From positions 16,987-80,986 of the forward strand of contig NZ_UYXQ01000016.1 of assembly GCF_900624995.1 (NCBI RefSeq): a DNA stretch of 64,000 nucleotides. Direction: 5' to 3'. A model generated the notes under the pieces. That model did no database searches. It saw only the letters and a program-made list of their open reading frames with translations, and was not told the DNA's origin. The stretch's first letter is position 1. Every line of letters begins with the position of its first letter. The translations under genes and the position numbers were made by a program. Below, piece by piece: positions 33,263 to 43,649 of the stretch. Origin of the DNA: Pseudomonas antarctica (GTDB lineage: Bacteria; Pseudomonadota; Gammaproteobacteria; Pseudomonadales; Pseudomonadaceae).

Positions 33263-34816
33263 TTAAGCCTTGCGTACCCGCAGGCAACGCCACAACGCCA
33301 CAACCATCAACCCACTCACCAGCGCCCAACCCCACGCCTGCTGATTCAGCAACCCTTCGCGATACAGCTGCGGCGCGATGCCGGCACCGATGATAAAGGC
33401 CAGCAACGCAATCTCCCGACGCGGCCCAGTCACCGGGCGAATCAGGTAAACCAGGGCCGGCAGCACCAGCGCTGCACTTGGGAAGCTGCGATAACGCGGG
33501 TCAAATACCAGCGCCAGCATCATTACCGCACCGGCGAACCCGGCGATTGCCACCAGCCAGCCTGCGCGTTGCTCCAGCCAATTAAAGGCCCGCTCACGCC
33601 AACCGTCGCGCGCGCTCAGGGCCAGGGCGGCGTGGGCCAGCACCAGCAGGTTCAACACCACCAGCAAGCCTGCCCACACCCATTCATCGTTGAAGCGCGC
33701 GGTGACGCGGGTCAGCTCAGCCCAGGTGCCGATGGAGCAGGCCGCCACGGCACCGAGCAATGGCAACATCAGTGCTGCTCGAGAAGTGCGAACGCGCCCG
33801 CCAAGTACCAAGGCGCCCAGCAGGATAATCCCGCCCACGCCCAGCCAGAGCGGCCAGTACGGCACATTGGTCACCGGCCCGGCGAGGATGCCCTTGTCCT
33901 GGCGATCAGCATCAAACAGCCCCCAGTAACCGCCGACCGCGCCTTCGCTGGCGCGTTTCCACGGCTGGTCAAAGGCTTCGATCAGGTTGTAGCGCCAACC
34001 GTTGGCTTCGGCCATGGCCACAAAACCACGCATGAACTTGGCTTCGTTAACCCGGCTCGGCACGGCGGTTTCGCGCTGGCGACCTTCGCTGGGCCAGCCG
34101 GTCTCGCCGATCAACACGTCTTTGGGCGCGAACTTGTTGCCGAAGGTCTGGCGTACGTCACCCACATGCTTGAGCGCCTGGTCGATGCCGGACGGGTCAT
34201 CTTCCCAGTACGGCAGCAGGTGAATGGTCAGGAAGTCCACTGCCGGGGCGATTTGCGGGTGTTGCAGCCAGAATTCCCACACGTCGGCATAAGTGACCGG
34301 CTGCTTGATCTGGCTTTTGACTTTATGGATCAGCGTCACCAATTGCTTGGCGGTGACTTCCTTGCGCAGCAGCACTTCGTTGCCGACGATGACCGAGGTG
34401 ACCACGTCGGGGTTGGCGTTGGCCGCAGCGATCAACTCGTCGATTTCTTTTTCGGTGGCAATCGGGTCACTGCTGACCCAGGCGCCGGCCATTACCTTCA
34501 ACCCATGCTTGCGCGCCATGCCCGGCAGGGCCTCCAAGCCGGTCATGGAGTAGGTGCGAATGCATTCGAAGCGGGTGGACAGCAAGGCGAGGTCGGCGTC
34601 CATGCGCTCGGGGCGCAGCTTGAAAGGCTGGTCGAACGGTGATTGGTCCTTGTCGAATGGGGTGTAGGACGCGCATTGCATTTTGTGGCTGGCGCTGGCC
34701 ACGTCCGGCAACACCACGGGCCGGCCGAGGCCGTACCAATAGCCGACGAGGGCAAGCGCGCCGAGGATCAAGGCGAAAACATAGGGCAGGGCAGGGAGGC
34801 GGGCAGTCGCGGGCAT
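33263..34816 (-). CDS. membrane-anchored GH17-like beta-glucan enzyme
   Basis: A 517-residue protein. After one N-terminal membrane helix (residues 8-30) comes a glycoside-hydrolase-17-like TIM barrel: CASYTPFDKDQSPFDQPF, then VTSVIVGNEVLLRKEV with the acid/base Glu in GNE, and VLIGETGWPSEGR with the nucleophile Glu. The last 200 residues form seven or so membrane helices. Related Pseudomonas proteins are labelled beta-(1,3)- or beta-(1,6)-glucan synthases or transferases and are linked to periplasmic cyclic glucans. ATG 34816 was chosen; ATG 34849 in frame adds 11 residues. Confidence 0.8.
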   Translation of the reverse strand: MPATARLPALPYVFALILGALALVGYWYGLGRPVVLPDVASASHKMQCASYTPFDKDQSPFDQPFKLRPERMDADLALLSTRFECIRTYSMTGLEALPGMARKHGLKVMAGAWVSSDPIATEKEIDELIAAANANPDVVTSVIVGNEVLLRKEVTAKQLVTLIHKVKSQIKQPVTYADVWEFWLQHPQIAPAVDFLTIHLLPYWEDDPSGIDQALKHVGDVRQTFGNKFAPKDVLIGETGWPSEGRQRETAVPSRVNEAKFMRGFVAMAEANGWRYNLIEAFDQPWKRASEGAVGGYWGLFDADRQDKGILAGPVTNVPYWPLWLGVGGIILLGALVLGGRVRTSRAALMLPLLGAVAACSIGTWAELTRVTARFNDEWVWAGLLVVLNLLVLAHAALALSARDGWRERAFNWLEQRAGWLVAIAGFAGAVMMLALVFDPRYRSFPSAALVLPALVYLIRPVTGPRREIALLAFIIGAGIAPQLYREGLLNQQAWGWALVSGLMVVALWRCLRVRKA

Positions 34817-35145
34817 AGTCGGCTTATCTGGGGGAGCAAAGGCGCGCATCTTACCCGGATTTAGCCCGTCCCAGTGGGGCTGCATAATTTAGACATGCAA
34901 AGTTCGGGCGGGATTTTGTTGCTATGTCCTACAAAACCTCCTGCTGGCGATGTGATGTCGTTTCTTGCTTACCTGAGGTCGCAGTCAGAGCAGGTCCAAG
35001 GCCCCGGCAGGTTGATGATCGAAGTGTCAGCACTCCACTGATGTCACAGCCGCCGGATCGATGCGCGTGAAGGGGGCGCGGTGCACCACATAACAACAGG
35101 TTGACGTCGCTCGGCATCCGTCGGGCGCAGCACTTTCGGGGAAGT

Positions 35146-36000
35146 ATGATGAAAATGCGACGACTCTTGGGCGCAGCTGCCACGCTGGTAGTTGCGATGA
35201 GCTCCACACTGGCCAACGCAGACAGCAAGACCCTGAGCATCGGCTATGTAGACGGTTGGTCCGACAGCGTTGCCACCACCCACGTGGCAGCAGAAGTGAT
35301 CAAGGAAAAGCTCGGTTATGACGTGAAGCTGCAAGCCGTCGCTACCGGGATCATGTGGCAGGGCGTCGCCACTGGCAAGCTCGACGCCATGCTCTCCGCC
35401 TGGCTGCCCGTGACCCACGGTGAGTACTGGGCCAAGAACAAGGACAAGGTGGTCGACTACGGCCCCAACTTCAAGGATGCAAGAATTGGCTTGATCGTGC
35501 CGGAGTACGTCAAGGCCAAGTCGATTGAAGACCTCAAGACCGACACCTCCTTCAAGAACAAGATCGTTGGCATCGACGCCGGTTCAGGCGTAATGCTTAA
35601 AACCGACGAAGCGATCAAGGCCTATGGTCTGGATTACAAGCTGCAAGCCAGCTCGGGCGCGGCGATGATTGCCGAACTGGCCCGTGCCGAGGACAAGCAG
35701 GAATCCATTGCGGTGACCGGTTGGGTGCCACACTGGATGTTCGCCAAGTGGAAACTGCGTTTCCTGGACGATCCAAAAGGGATTTATGGTGCTGCTGAAA
35801 CCGTCAACAGCATCGGCAGTAAGGGCCTGGAGAAGAAAGCGCCGGAAGTCGTCGCTTTCCTGAAAAAATTCCAATGGGCCTCCAAGGACGAAATCGGCGA
35901 AGTCATGCTCGCGATTCAGGAGGGCGCCAAGCCTGATGCGGCGGCCAAGGACTGGGTTGCCAAGCACCCTGAACGTGTGGCCGAGTGGATCGGTAAATAA
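35146..36000 (+). CDS. glycine betaine/choline-type ABC substrate-binding protein (OpuAC family)
   Basis: A 284-residue periplasmic binding protein with a signal peptide cleaved after LANA at about residue 25. IGYVDGWSDSVATTHVAAEV, LQAVATGIMWQGVATGKLDA and TGWVPHWMFAKWKLRFL contain the Trp residues that form the aromatic cage for quaternary amines in this family. No permease or ATPase gene is adjacent, as is common for the orphan binding proteins (CaiX/BetX type) that feed a shared permease in pseudomonads. GGGGAAG precedes the ATG. Confidence 0.88.
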   Translation: MMKMRRLLGAAATLVVAMSSTLANADSKTLSIGYVDGWSDSVATTHVAAEVIKEKLGYDVKLQAVATGIMWQGVATGKLDAMLSAWLPVTHGEYWAKNKDKVVDYGPNFKDARIGLIVPEYVKAKSIEDLKTDTSFKNKIVGIDAGSGVMLKTDEAIKAYGLDYKLQASSGAAMIAELARAEDKQESIAVTGWVPHWMFAKWKLRFLDDPKGIYGAAETVNSIGSKGLEKKAPEVVAFLKKFQWASKDEIGEVMLAIQEGAKPDAAAKDWVAKHPERVAEWIGK

Positions 36001-36027
36001 CCCCGAAGCCTCTAGTTAGCACCTTTC

Positions 36028-36064
36028 AAGCCCATCTGGCGTTTTCGCCCGGTGGGCTTTGTCG
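36028..36064 (+). terminator. terminator after the betaine-binding protein gene
   Basis: AAGCCCA (36028-36034) pairs with TGGGCTT (36053-36059) with further G/C pairing inside (CTGG/CCGG); a short T-rich tail follows. Confidence 0.75.
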
Positions 36065-36216
36065 TTTCTGAGGCAAAGGCTGTCACTTTAATCAGCTTAA
36101 AGTTGGCGAGAACCCTCATGTCGTTCTAATACTAAGGTCGTCTGGAACCTGTTCTGCAGCCGCATACAGTGGATACGTTCCAATAATAAAAAAGCTGTGC
36201 TGCGAGGATAAAAACA

Positions 36217-36528
36217 ATGAACGACAGCATTTACCTCTCGATTCAAAACAGCCCGCGTTTCAAGGAGCTGGTGAGAAAAAGGGAAAGGTTCGCCTGGACT
36301 CTCTCGGCGATCATGCTCGGGCTTTACTCCGCTTTCATTCTTCTGATTGCTTATGGGCCGCAAATCTTGGGGGGCAAGATCAGCCCCGGTTCGTCCATCA
36401 CCTGGGGAATTCCGATCGGGGTCGGGCTGATTGTTTCGGCCTTTGTCCTGACTGCAATTTACGTACGACGCGCCAACGGCGAATTTGACGACCTGAACAA
36501 TGCGATTCTCAAGGAGGCTGCGCAATGA
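36217..36528 (+). CDS. yjcH: DUF485 small membrane protein of the acetate-uptake operon
   Basis: A 103-residue protein with two membrane helices separated by a [17 protein letters not shown] loop. It matches YjcH, which is nearly always encoded just before the acetate permease and is thought to assist it. GAGG lies upstream of ATG 36217. The stop TGA overlaps the actP start (ATGA at 36525-36528), so the two are translationally coupled. The preceding 150-base gap should hold a promoter controlled by acetate-responsive regulators elsewhere (CrbSR type in pseudomonads). Confidence 0.9.
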   Translation: MNDSIYLSIQNSPRFKELVRKRERFAWTLSAIMLGLYSAFILLIAYGPQILGGKISPGSSITWGIPIGVGLIVSAFVLTAIYVRRANGEFDDLNNAILKEAAQ

Positions 36529-38183
36529 TCCGTCGTCTATTGGCTGTACTCGGCGCTTCGGTCTTTGCACCTGCTGTTTGGGCGGCAGACGCATTGACCG
36601 GCGAAGTGCATAAACAACCGCTGAATATCCCGGCGATCCTGATGTTCGTTGCCTTTGTCGGCGCGACCTTGTGCATCACCTACTGGGCATCCAAGCGCAA
36701 CAAATCGGCGGCCGACTACTATGCGGCCGGCGGCAAGATCACCGGTTTCCAGAACGGCCTGGCGATTGCCGGCGACTACATGTCGGCGGCGTCCTTCCTG
36801 GGGATTTCCGCGCTGGTGTTCAGCTCTGGCTACGACGGCTTGATCTACTCGATCGGCTTCCTGGTGGGCTGGCCGATCATTCTGTTCCTGATCGCCGAGC
36901 GTCTGCGTAACCTGGGTAAGTACACCTTTGCCGACGTGGCGTCTTACCGCCTCGGGCAAGCCCAGATCCGCAGCCTGTCGGCCTGTGGCTCGCTGGTGGT
37001 GGTGGCGTTCTACCTGATCGCGCAGATGGTCGGCGCGGGCAAGTTGATCCAGTTGCTGTTTGGCCTCGATTACCATGTGGCGGTGATCCTGGTGGGCATT
37101 CTGATGTGCATGTACGTGCTGTTCGGCGGCATGCTGGCGACGACCTGGGTGCAGATCATCAAGGCGGTCCTGCTGCTGTCCGGTGCCTCGTTCATGGCGC
37201 TGATGGTGATGAAGCACGTCAACTTTGACTTCAATATGCTGTTTTCCGAGGCGATCAAGGTTCACCCTAAAGGTGAAGCGATCATGAGCCCGGGCGGCCT
37301 GGTGAAAGATCCGATCTCAGCATTCTCCTTAGGGCTGGCGCTGATGTTCGGCACCGCAGGCCTGCCGCACATCCTGATGCGCTTCTTCACCGTAAGCGAC
37401 GCCAAGGAAGCGCGTAAGAGCGTGCTGTACGCCACCGGCTTCATCGGCTACTTCTACATCCTGACCTTTATCATCGGCTTCGGCGCGATCCTGCTGGTCA
37501 GCACCAACCCGGCATTCAAGGATGCGGCAGGTGCCTTGCTCGGCGGCAACAACATGGCGGCGGTGCATTTGGCCAACGCGGTGGGCGGTAGTATATTCCT
37601 GGGCTTCATTTCGGCCGTGGCGTTCGCCACCATCCTCGCGGTGGTTGCCGGCTTGACCCTGGCCGGTGCTTCGGCGGTGTCCCATGACCTGTATGCCAGT
37701 GTGATCAAGAAAGGCAAAGCCAACGAGAAGGATGAGATTCGCGTATCGAAGATCACCACCATCGCCCTGGCGGTGCTGGCCATCGGCCTGGGTATCCTGT
37801 TCGAAAGCCAGAACATTGCGTTCATGGTCGGCTTGGCGTTCTCGATTGCCGCCAGCTGTAACTTCCCGGTGCTGCTGCTTTCCATGTACTGGAAAAACCT
37901 TACCACCCGTGGCGCGATGATTGGCGGCTGGCTGGGCTTGGTCAGCGCCGTTGGCCTGATGATCCTTGGCCCGACCATCTGGGTGTCGATCCTGCATCAC
38001 GAAAAAGCCATCTTCCCGTACGAATACCCGGCGCTGTTCTCGATGATCATTGCATTCATCGGTATCTGGTTCTTCTCCATCACCGACAAGTCGGCGGCGG
38101 CAGTCAAGGAGCGTGCGTTGTTCTTCCCGCAGTTTGTGCGTTCGCAAACTGGCCTGGGAGCGAGTGGGGCGGTTAACCACTAA
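36525..38183 (+). CDS. actP: cation/acetate symporter ActP
   Basis: A 552-residue sodium/solute symporter (SSS family). A cleavable-looking leader ending in VWAAD is followed by about 13 membrane helices. [20 protein letters not shown] followed by [20 protein letters not shown] and [16 protein letters not shown] are typical ActP blocks. It takes up acetate and related short-chain monocarboxylates with Na+ or H+. It is the second gene of the yjcH-actP operon and ends before a very strong terminator. Confidence 0.95.
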   Translation: MIRRLLAVLGASVFAPAVWAADALTGEVHKQPLNIPAILMFVAFVGATLCITYWASKRNKSAADYYAAGGKITGFQNGLAIAGDYMSAASFLGISALVFSSGYDGLIYSIGFLVGWPIILFLIAERLRNLGKYTFADVASYRLGQAQIRSLSACGSLVVVAFYLIAQMVGAGKLIQLLFGLDYHVAVILVGILMCMYVLFGGMLATTWVQIIKAVLLLSGASFMALMVMKHVNFDFNMLFSEAIKVHPKGEAIMSPGGLVKDPISAFSLGLALMFGTAGLPHILMRFFTVSDAKEARKSVLYATGFIGYFYILTFIIGFGAILLVSTNPAFKDAAGALLGGNNMAAVHLANAVGGSIFLGFISAVAFATILAVVAGLTLAGASAVSHDLYASVIKKGKANEKDEIRVSKITTIALAVLAIGLGILFESQNIAFMVGLAFSIAASCNFPVLLLSMYWKNLTTRGAMIGGWLGLVSAVGLMILGPTIWVSILHHEKAIFPYEYPALFSMIIAFIGIWFFSITDKSAAAVKERALFFPQFVRSQTGLGASGAVNH

Positions 38184-38200
38184 GGGCTATGACGGTTACA

Positions 38201-38238
38201 AAAAAATGCCCCGATCGTGAGATCGGGGCTTTTTTTTG
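38201..38238 (+). terminator. strong rho-independent terminator after actP
   Basis: GCCCCGATC (38208-38216) pairs with GATCGGGGC (38221-38229), flanked by A6 and T8, able to stop transcription from either side. Confidence 0.95.
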
Positions 38239-38453
38239 CTTTTATTGGGGGGGATACGACAAAACTGTTTCTTGGATCCTGCATCAATAAAGGTGGTTTT
38301 TCAGTGGTGATAGCGTGCAAGTGATCGGTATTCGCGGTGGCGTTGAGGCTGCCAGGGGCTGCTTCGCAGTCCAGTACGGGGCAAGCCCGCTTGCCACAAC
38401 GCGCCCGCTGGCCAGACTAAGGGAGGGGTCGCAGGTTTCCGTTTCACGCAAAC
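38239..38453. other. gap between actP and gltA
   Basis: No gene seen. It contains a degenerate REP-like segment (GGGGCAAGCCCGCTTGCC at about 38376-38394) between the two terminators. Confidence 0.5.
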
Positions 38454-38480
38454 AAATAAGGCCTCCAGAGGAGGCCTTAT
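38454..38480 (-). terminator. terminator of gltA
   Basis: Perfect 12-base stem AATAAGGCCTCC / GGAGGCCTTATT with a three-base loop, placed 26 bases after the gltA stop. Confidence 0.85.
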
Positions 38481-38505
38481 TGGGTGCAACTAAGCGGTTG
38501 ATGGC

Positions 38506-39795
38506 TTACTTGCGATCTTCCAGCTTGGTGATGTCGCGCGACTCGTAGCCGGTGTACAACTGGCGCGGACGGCCAATCTTGTAAGGGCTGGAGAGCATTT
38601 CTTTCCAGTGGGAGATCCAGCCTACGGTACGGGCCAGAGCGAAGATCACGGTGAACATGCTGGTTGGAATGCCGATCGCCTTGAGGATGATCCCCGAGTA
38701 GAAGTCGACGTTCGGGTACAGCGAGCGTTCGATGAAGTACGGGTCCGTCAGAGCGATCTCTTCCAGGCGCATGGCCAGTTCGAGTTGCGGATCGTTCTTG
38801 ATGCCCAGTTCCTTCAACACTTCGTCGCAGGTCTTCTTCATCACGGTGGCGCGTGGGTCGCGGTTCTTGTAAACGCGGTGACCGAAGCCCATCAGCTTGA
38901 ACGGATCGTTCTTGTCCTTGGCCTTGGCGATGAACGTGTCGATGTTGGAGACATCGCCGATTTCATCGAGCATGGTCAAAACGGCTTCGTTCGCACCGCC
39001 GTGGGCAGGGCCCCACAGTGCGGCGATACCGGCGGCGATACAGGCGAACGGGTTGGCACCCGAAGAGCCGGCCAGGCGCACGGTAGAGGTGGAGGCGTTC
39101 TGCTCGTGGTCGGCGTGGAGGATGAAGATCTTGTCCATTGCCGCGGCCAGCACCGGGCTGATCGGTTTGATCTCGCACGGGGTGTTGAACATCATGTGCA
39201 GGAAGTTTTCCGCGTACGTCAGGTCGTTGCGCGGGTACATCATGGGTTGGCCCATGGAGTACTTGTAAACCATTGCGGCCAGGGTCGGCATCTTGGCAAC
39301 CAGGCGGATCGCGGAAATTTCGCGATGCTGCGGGTTATTGATGTCCAGGGAGTCGTGATAGAAGGCCGACAGGGCGCCGACCACGCCGCACATGACGGCC
39401 ATCGGGTGGGCGTCGCGACGGAAGCCGTTGAAGAAGGTCTTCAACTGCTCGTGAACCATGGTGTGGTTCTTTACAGTGCTGACGAACTGGGCTTTTTGCG
39501 CAGCCGTTGGCAATTCGCCATTCAGCAGCAGGTAGCAGGTTTCCAGGTAGTCCGATTGCTCAGCCAACTGCTCGATCGGGTAGCCCCGGTGCAGCAGGAT
39601 GCCATTGTCGCCGTCGATATAGGTGATCTTCGACTCGCAAGAGGCGGTCGACATGAAGCCTGGGTCGAAAGTGAAACGGCCCGTGGCCGTCAGGCCCCGT
39701 ACGTCGATAACATCAGGACCAACGGTGCCGGTTAAAATGGGCAGCTCGACGGGGGCTGCGCCCTCGATGATCAACTGCGCTTTTTTGTCAGCCAT
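38506..39795 (-). CDS. gltA: citrate synthase
   Basis: A 429-residue type II (hexameric, NADH-sensitive class) citrate synthase condensing oxaloacetate and acetyl-CoA. Active-site segments are [20 protein letters not shown] (first catalytic His), [14 protein letters not shown] (second His) and [13 protein letters not shown] (catalytic Asp). The N-terminal beta-domain with [20 protein letters not shown] is present. AGGAGG precedes ATG 39795. It is divergent from sdhC, with a shared 364-base promoter region, the standard pseudomonad arrangement. Confidence 0.97.
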   Translation of the reverse strand: MADKKAQLIIEGAAPVELPILTGTVGPDVIDVRGLTATGRFTFDPGFMSTASCESKITYIDGDNGILLHRGYPIEQLAEQSDYLETCYLLLNGELPTAAQKAQFVSTVKNHTMVHEQLKTFFNGFRRDAHPMAVMCGVVGALSAFYHDSLDINNPQHREISAIRLVAKMPTLAAMVYKYSMGQPMMYPRNDLTYAENFLHMMFNTPCEIKPISPVLAAAMDKIFILHADHEQNASTSTVRLAGSSGANPFACIAAGIAALWGPAHGGANEAVLTMLDEIGDVSNIDTFIAKAKDKNDPFKLMGFGHRVYKNRDPRATVMKKTCDEVLKELGIKNDPQLELAMRLEEIALTDPYFIERSLYPNVDFYSGIILKAIGIPTSMFTVIFALARTVGWISHWKEMLSSPYKIGRPRQLYTGYESRDITKLEDRK

Positions 39796-39853
39796 GTGGC
39801 CTCCTATTTATGCTTCAAATCATCAGACAGACCCCCCACGCAGGGCCCGCACC

Positions 39854-39881
39854 ACTATAGTGAGATAAATTCAGATGTCAA
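39854..39881 (-). promoter_or_regulatory. sigma-70-type promoter of gltA
   Basis: On the minus strand TTGACA (complement of 39876-39881) and TATAGT (complement of 39854-39859) are separated by 16 bases. Transcription would start near 39847, leaving a leader of about 50 bases. Confidence 0.7.
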
Positions 39882-39995
39882 TTTGCCTAAAGTCTTGCTC
39901 CAGAAGGCTTTAACCATACTTTTTCGTCGAAATTGAACGCCGTTTACGCCTTTTATCCTGCCAGCGCAATCCGCTATTAGGGTGAGGTGTGCGCG

Positions 39996-40024
39996 TTGTC
40001 ATTAGTAGCCTAACTGTCTATACT
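39996..40024 (+). promoter_or_regulatory. sigma-70-type promoter of the sdh operon
   Basis: TTGTCA (39996-40001) and TATACT (40019-40024) with exactly 17 bases between them. The start point would be near 40031, giving an sdhC leader of about 130 bases that could carry small-RNA or protein binding sites. Confidence 0.7.
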
Positions 40025-40159
40025 CGGCCACCGACCGCCAAGGGCTTTTGGGCTTGCTTTCATTGGGGGTCGCACTCCCTGGGTGGTGCTTACCTGACCA
40101 GTGCACTCCCCAACAACTTTGCCCTGATTGTTAGGGGCTCTTCAGTGTGAAAAAAAGCC

Positions 40160-40534
40160 GTGAATAGCCAACGACCTGTAAACCTAGACCTAAGGACCAT
40201 CAAACTCCCCATCACCGGCGTTACGTCGTTCCTGCACCGTGTTTCCGGCATCATCCTGTTCCTGGGCTTGGGCGTCATGCTTTATGCATTGAGCAAATCC
40301 CTGGGTTCCGAGGAAGGTTACGCCGAGGTGAAGGCATGCTTGACCAGCCCGCTGGCCAAGTTCGTAGCATGGGGCCTCCTGTCCGCTCTGCTTTATCATT
40401 TGGTAGCCGGCGTGCGCCACTTGATCATGGATATGGGCATCGGCGAGACGCTGGAAGGCGGCCGCCTGGGCTCGAAAATCATCATCGCCATTTCCGTGGT
40501 GCTGATCGTTCTGGCAGGAGTTTGGATATGGTAA
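40160..40534 (+). CDS. sdhC: succinate dehydrogenase cytochrome b556 subunit
   Basis: A 124-residue membrane subunit with three helices. SFLHRVSGIILFLG is the quinone-site Ser/His segment and LYHLVAGVRHLIMDMG carries the haem-ligand His. With SdhD it anchors the dehydrogenase and reduces ubiquinone. The start is GTG 40160: a TGA lies in frame four codons upstream and no ATG is available. The last seven bases overlap sdhD. Confidence 0.94.
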   Translation: MNSQRPVNLDLRTIKLPITGVTSFLHRVSGIILFLGLGVMLYALSKSLGSEEGYAEVKACLTSPLAKFVAWGLLSALLYHLVAGVRHLIMDMGIGETLEGGRLGSKIIIAISVVLIVLAGVWIW

Positions 40535-40896
40535 CCAGCGTTACGAACCTTTCGCGTTCGGGCCTCTATGACTGGATGGCGCAGCGTGTGTCTGCGGTTG
40601 TTCTCGCGGCTTATTTCATTTTCCTGATCGGATACCTCGTCGCAAACCCGGGCATTGGCTATGAGCAATGGCACGGGCTGTTTTCCCACAATGCGATGCG
40701 AATCTTCAGTCTGCTGGCACTTGTAGCCCTGGGCGCACACGCCTGGGTCGGCATGTGGACCATCGCGACCGACTACCTCACGCCGATGGCGCTGGGCAAG
40801 TCCGCGACTGCAGTCCGTTTCCTCTTCCAGGCAGTATGCGGCGTCGCGATGTTCGCTTACTTCGTCTGGGGTGTGCAGATTCTTTGGGGTATCTGA
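40528..40896 (+). CDS. sdhD: succinate dehydrogenase membrane anchor subunit
   Basis: A 122-residue three-helix anchor. SGLYDWMAQRVSAVVLAAYF and GAHAWVGMWTIATDYL contain the conserved haem-ligand His and the Asp-Tyr pair of the quinone site. It begins inside the sdhC coding end and sdhA follows after three bases, so the four sdh genes form one tight operon. Confidence 0.94.
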   Translation: MVTSVTNLSRSGLYDWMAQRVSAVVLAAYFIFLIGYLVANPGIGYEQWHGLFSHNAMRIFSLLALVALGAHAWVGMWTIATDYLTPMALGKSATAVRFLFQAVCGVAMFAYFVWGVQILWGI

Positions 40897-40899
40897 GTC

Positions 40900-42672
40900 A
40901 TGGCTAACATTCCAACTATTTCCTTCGACGCCATCATTATTGGTGGCGGCGGTGCAGGCATGCGCGCAGCGCTGCAGCTGGCCCAGGGCGGTCACAAGAC
41001 TGCCGTGATCACCAAGGTGTTCCCGACGCGCTCCCACACCGTATCGGCCCAGGGTGGCATCACCTGCGCCATCGCATCCGCCGACCCGAACGATGACTGG
41101 CGCTGGCACATGTACGATACCGTCAAGGGTTCCGACTACATCGGTGACCAGGACGCTATCGAATACATGTGTCAAGAAGGCCCGGCCGCTGTGTTCGAGC
41201 TGGACCACATGGGTCTGCCGTTCTCGCGTACCGAGCAAGGTCGTATCTACCAGCGTCCATTCGGCGGTCAGTCGAAGGATTACGGTAAAGGCGGCCAGGC
41301 TGCGCGTACGTGTGCTGCGTCCGACCGTACCGGTCACGCGCTGCTGCACACCCTCTATCAGGGCAACCTGAAAGCCGGCACCACGTTCCTGAACGAATAC
41401 TACGCAGTGGATCTGGTAAAGAACGCTGACGGCGCGTTCGTCGGCGTGATCGCCATCTGCATCGAAACCGGTGAAACCACCTACATCCGCGCCAAGGCTA
41501 CTGTGCTGGCGACCGGCGGTGCAGGTCGTATCTACGCGTCCACCACCAATGCCCTGATCAATACCGGTGACGGCGTCGGCATGGCACTGCGTGCAGGCGT
41601 TCCGGTACAAGACATCGAAATGTGGCAGTTCCACCCGACCGGTATTGCCGGCGCCGGTGTACTGGTTACCGAAGGTTGCCGTGGTGAAGGTGGTTACCTG
41701 ATCAACAAGCACGGCGAGCGTTTCATGGAGCGTTATGCTCCGAACGCGAAAGACCTGGCTGGCCGTGACGTTGTGGCCCGTTCGATGGTTAAAGAAATCA
41801 TCGCCGGCAACGGCTGTGGCCCGAATGGCGACCACGTACTGCTGAAGCTCGATCACTTGGGCGAAGAAGTGCTGCACAGCCGCCTGCCAGGTATCTGTGA
41901 GCTGTCCAAAACCTTTGCTCACGTTGACCCGGTGGTTGCTCCGGTTCCGGTTGTTCCGACATGCCACTATATGATGGGCGGCGTGCCGACCAACATTCAT
42001 GGTCAGGCGATCACTCAAAACGCCGAAGGCGTGGACGAGATCATTCATGGTCTGTTTGCGGTAGGCGAAGTGGCCTGCGTATCGGTTCACGGTGCCAACC
42101 GTCTGGGCGGCAACTCGTTGCTCGACCTGGTGGTATTCGGCCGTGCGGCCGGCCTGCACCTCGAGAAGGCACTGACCGACGGCATCGAATACGATGACGC
42201 CACCGACGCCAACATCGAAGCTGCACTGGCGCGTCTGAACGCTCTGAACGAGCGTACCGATGGCGAAGACGTGGCGACCCTGCGTCGCGAGCTGCAAAAC
42301 TGCATGCAGAACTACTTCGGTGTGTTCCGTACCGGCGAATACATGCAGAAGGGTATCGCCCAGCTGGCCGATCTGCGCAAGCGTATTGCCAACGTCAAGA
42401 TCAACGATAAGAGCCAAGCGTTCAACACCGCTCGTATCGAAGCCCTTGAGCTGCAAAACCTGTTGGAAGTGGCTGAAGCGACTGCGATCGCCGCCGAGGT
42501 TCGTAAAGAATCCCGTGGTGCTCACGCTCGTGAAGACTTTGAAGATCGCGACGACGAAAACTGGTTGTGCCACACCCTGTACTTCCCGGGTGACAAGCGC
42601 GTAACCAAGCGTGCCGTGAACTTCTCGCCGAAGACAGTTCCGACCTTTGAACCGAAGATTCGGACTTACTAA
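40900..42672 (+). CDS. sdhA: succinate dehydrogenase flavoprotein subunit
   Basis: A 590-residue flavoprotein oxidising succinate to fumarate. The FAD-binding motif is [20 protein letters not shown], and the His that binds FAD covalently lies at about residue 46 in [12 protein letters not shown]. Catalytic segments [20 protein letters not shown] and [20 protein letters not shown] are intact. Length equals the family norm. Confidence 0.97.
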   Translation: MANIPTISFDAIIIGGGGAGMRAALQLAQGGHKTAVITKVFPTRSHTVSAQGGITCAIASADPNDDWRWHMYDTVKGSDYIGDQDAIEYMCQEGPAAVFELDHMGLPFSRTEQGRIYQRPFGGQSKDYGKGGQAARTCAASDRTGHALLHTLYQGNLKAGTTFLNEYYAVDLVKNADGAFVGVIAICIETGETTYIRAKATVLATGGAGRIYASTTNALINTGDGVGMALRAGVPVQDIEMWQFHPTGIAGAGVLVTEGCRGEGGYLINKHGERFMERYAPNAKDLAGRDVVARSMVKEIIAGNGCGPNGDHVLLKLDHLGEEVLHSRLPGICELSKTFAHVDPVVAPVPVVPTCHYMMGGVPTNIHGQAITQNAEGVDEIIHGLFAVGEVACVSVHGANRLGGNSLLDLVVFGRAAGLHLEKALTDGIEYDDATDANIEAALARLNALNERTDGEDVATLRRELQNCMQNYFGVFRTGEYMQKGIAQLADLRKRIANVKINDKSQAFNTARIEALELQNLLEVAEATAIAAEVRKESRGAHAREDFEDRDDENWLCHTLYFPGDKRVTKRAVNFSPKTVPTFEPKIRTY

Positions 42673-42683
42673 GGGTGGCTGCT

Positions 42684-43388
42684 ATGTTGAAAGTCAGTGT
42701 TTACCGCTACAACCCTGATCAGGACGCTGCGCCGTTCATGCAGGAATTCCAGGTCGATACCGGTGGTAAAGACCTGATGGTGCTGGATGTATTGGCACTG
42801 ATCAAAGAGCAGGACGAAGGTTTCTCCTATCGTCGCTCTTGCCGTGAAGGTGTGTGCGGTTCCGACGGCATGAACATCAACGGCAAAAACGGCCTGGCGT
42901 GCATCACGCCGCTGTCCGCCGTGGTTAAAGGCAATAAGCTGATCGTTCGTCCTCTGCCAGGTTTGCCGGTTATCCGTGACCTGGTCGTCGATATGAGCAT
43001 CTTCTACAAGCAATACGAGAAAGTTAAGCCGTTCCTGCAGAACGACACGCCGGCTCCGGCCATCGAGCGTCTGCAGTCCCCTGAAGAGCGTGAAAAGCTC
43101 GACGGTCTGTACGAGTGCATCCTGTGCGCTTGCTGCTCGACCTCGTGCCCGTCCTTCTGGTGGAACCCGGACAAGTTCCTGGGTCCAGCCGCTCTGCTGC
43201 AAGCGTACCGCTTCCTGGCAGACAGCCGTGACACCAAGACGTCCGAGCGTCTGGCTTCGCTGGATGACCCGTTCAGCGTATTCCGCTGCCGCGGGATCAT
43301 GAACTGCGTCAACGTATGTCCTAAAGGCCTGAACCCGACTAAGGCCATTGGTCACATCCGTAACATGCTGCTGCAAAGCGGCGTGTAA
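42684..43388 (+). CDS. sdhB: succinate dehydrogenase iron-sulfur subunit
   Basis: A 234-residue protein with three Fe-S cluster sites in order: CREGVCGSDGMNINGKNGLA then Cys for [2Fe-2S], CILCACCSTSCPS for [4Fe-4S], and CRGIMNCVNVCPKGLNP for [3Fe-4S]. It carries electrons from SdhA to the quinone. ATG 42684 is preceded by AAGGGTGG and gives the usual 234 residues; an in-frame GTG at 42675 is less likely. Confidence 0.96.
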   Translation: MLKVSVYRYNPDQDAAPFMQEFQVDTGGKDLMVLDVLALIKEQDEGFSYRRSCREGVCGSDGMNINGKNGLACITPLSAVVKGNKLIVRPLPGLPVIRDLVVDMSIFYKQYEKVKPFLQNDTPAPAIERLQSPEEREKLDGLYECILCACCSTSCPSFWWNPDKFLGPAALLQAYRFLADSRDTKTSERLASLDDPFSVFRCRGIMNCVNVCPKGLNPTKAIGHIRNMLLQSGV

Positions 43389-43428
43389 CTGACGCGGTAA
43401 CAAAGCAGGATCGTTGTGCCCGTAAATG

Positions 43429-43462
43429 CTACGGCGCAGGCTTCAACCGGCGCCGTAGTTTT
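43429..43462 (+). terminator. terminator or attenuator between sdhB and sucA
   Basis: CTACGGCGC (43429-43437) pairs with GCGCCGTAG (43450-43458), followed by TTTTAA. It probably ends part of the sdh transcripts. Confidence 0.8.
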
Positions 43463-43649
43463 AACTTGAGCAGCGACTTACAAAGCCGCGGCTCTTATTT
43501 TGAAGAAATGAGACAAGCAGGGGCATTCGGGTTGGTACCCGAACTATCAGCGTGATCCTAAGTGGCTTGTTTTGGTCGCTGCACTTGGCCTTTTGCAAGC
43601 AAACTCGGTGTTTTCGCCGGTGGTGTCCCCAAATCGAGGGTGACCAAGC
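43463..43649 (+). promoter_or_regulatory. sucA leader with hairpin, possibly the sucA-II RNA motif
   Basis: The leader contains a seven-base stem TTCGGGT (43526-43532) / ACCCGAA (43537-43543) with a TGGT loop. A conserved RNA motif called sucA-II has been described upstream of sucA in Pseudomonadales, and position fits, but I cannot confirm the match without a covariance model. Confidence 0.45.

Noticed and set aside
40396..42573. A 725-codon open frame on the minus strand opposite sdhD and sdhA
   Set aside because: It is the mirror of highly codon-biased genes in GC-rich DNA; the plus-strand frames are unmistakable sdhD/sdhA and the antisense product has no recognisable domain.
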